A program made the position numbers and the translations under genes. Positions 63,909 through 64,000 of a DNA stretch of 64,000 bases are shown here, piece after piece (the stretch's first letter is position 1; the number at the start of each line of letters is the position of its first letter). The notes beneath the pieces are model-generated. The model had not been told where the DNA came from. It made no database searches and saw nothing but the letters and a program-made list of their open reading frames with translations. The DNA comes from Marinobacter sp. JH2 (GTDB lineage Bacteria > Pseudomonadota > Gammaproteobacteria > Pseudomonadales > Oleiphilaceae). The DNA is taken from assembly GCF_004353225.1 (NCBI RefSeq), contig NZ_CP037934.1, forward strand, positions 1,736,001-1,800,000, written 5' to 3'.

Positions 63909-64000
63909 TTAGCGCTCTGCCCCCACCAGTAACCCAGTCAACAGTGGGCGATAATGGTCAAACGTAGGGGTCGGAGCACCCGCAATTTTGCCTTCGTCAT
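63909..64000 (-). CDS. C-terminal end of an unidentified protein (partial)
   Basis: The minus strand is open from the window edge to a TAA at 63909, giving 29 residues that include GAPTPTFDHYRPLLTGLLVG. A GxPTP-type C-terminus occurs in ketopantoate reductase-like enzymes, but this is too little for an assignment. The terminator that follows supports a real gene end. Confidence 0.45.
   Translation of the reverse strand, partial: DEGKIAGAPTPTFDHYRPLLTGLLVGAER

Overview
The window reads as the chromosome of a marine gammaproteobacterium close to Marinobacter. The evidence is a Pseudomonas-type polar-flagellum hierarchy (FleQ, FleS/FleR, FliA, FlhF, FleN), a cheYZAB-motCD-parC-parP-cheW block, an Ehu-type ectoine uptake system, and the neighbour pair lexA-sulA. 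This assignment is by gene content and order; no search was run. No tRNA, rRNA, insertion sequence, prophage or CRISPR array was seen.

Layout. 1-698: end of a cytochrome c maturation operon (ccmA, start of ccmB). 798-2539: a FliK-like gene and a stand-alone FlhB cytoplasmic domain. 2525-5904: an unusual two-gene operon, a methyltransferase-GspE fusion followed by a MoxR-type AAA ATPase. 5931-20021 (all minus): DUF2802, cheW, parP, parC, motD, motC, cheB, cheA, cheZ, cheY, fliA, fleN, flhF, flhA. 20258-23234: upp-uraA on the plus strand and an unknown membrane-anchored protein, interrupting the flagellar genes. 23380-38615 (all minus): flhB, fliR, Q, P, O, N, M, L, fliK, an HptB/HsbR/HsbA-like phosphorelay, fliJ, I, H, G, F, E. 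38857-43646: fleR, fleS, fleQ and a FliT-like gene. 43741-49184: a DUF1329 lipoprotein-like export protein, two small conserved genes, sulA-lexA, and an amidoligase-glutamine amidotransferase pair divergent from lexA. 49181-54711: tamB and tamA. 54923-55930: a voltage-sensor-like membrane protein. 56042-59052: ectoine uptake genes, split into a plus-strand ehuB and a convergent ehuCDA operon. 59363-61774: a CoA-transferase operon with a divergent LysR regulator. 61750-63825: two EamA-type exporters with a broken small gene between them. The window ends in a truncated coding region.

Regulation visible in the sequence. Five good -24/-12 sigma-54 promoters lie before flhA, fliL, fliK, fliE and fleS; in four of them the -12 element lies about 60 nt before the start codon. 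A FliA-type promoter lies before parC and a sigma-70 promoter before fleQ. This fits the four-tier Pseudomonas hierarchy: FleQ with RpoN drives fleSR and the basal-body genes, and FliA drives late motility genes. A single SOS box sits in the region shared by lexA and the amidoligase operon.

Most unusual items: the methyltransferase-GspE fusion with its AAA partner, which has no visible secretion-system genes nearby; the amidoligase-amidotransferase operon sharing a LexA-controlled region; a four-helix voltage-sensor-like protein with no pore; and the FliK-like/mini-FlhB pair.
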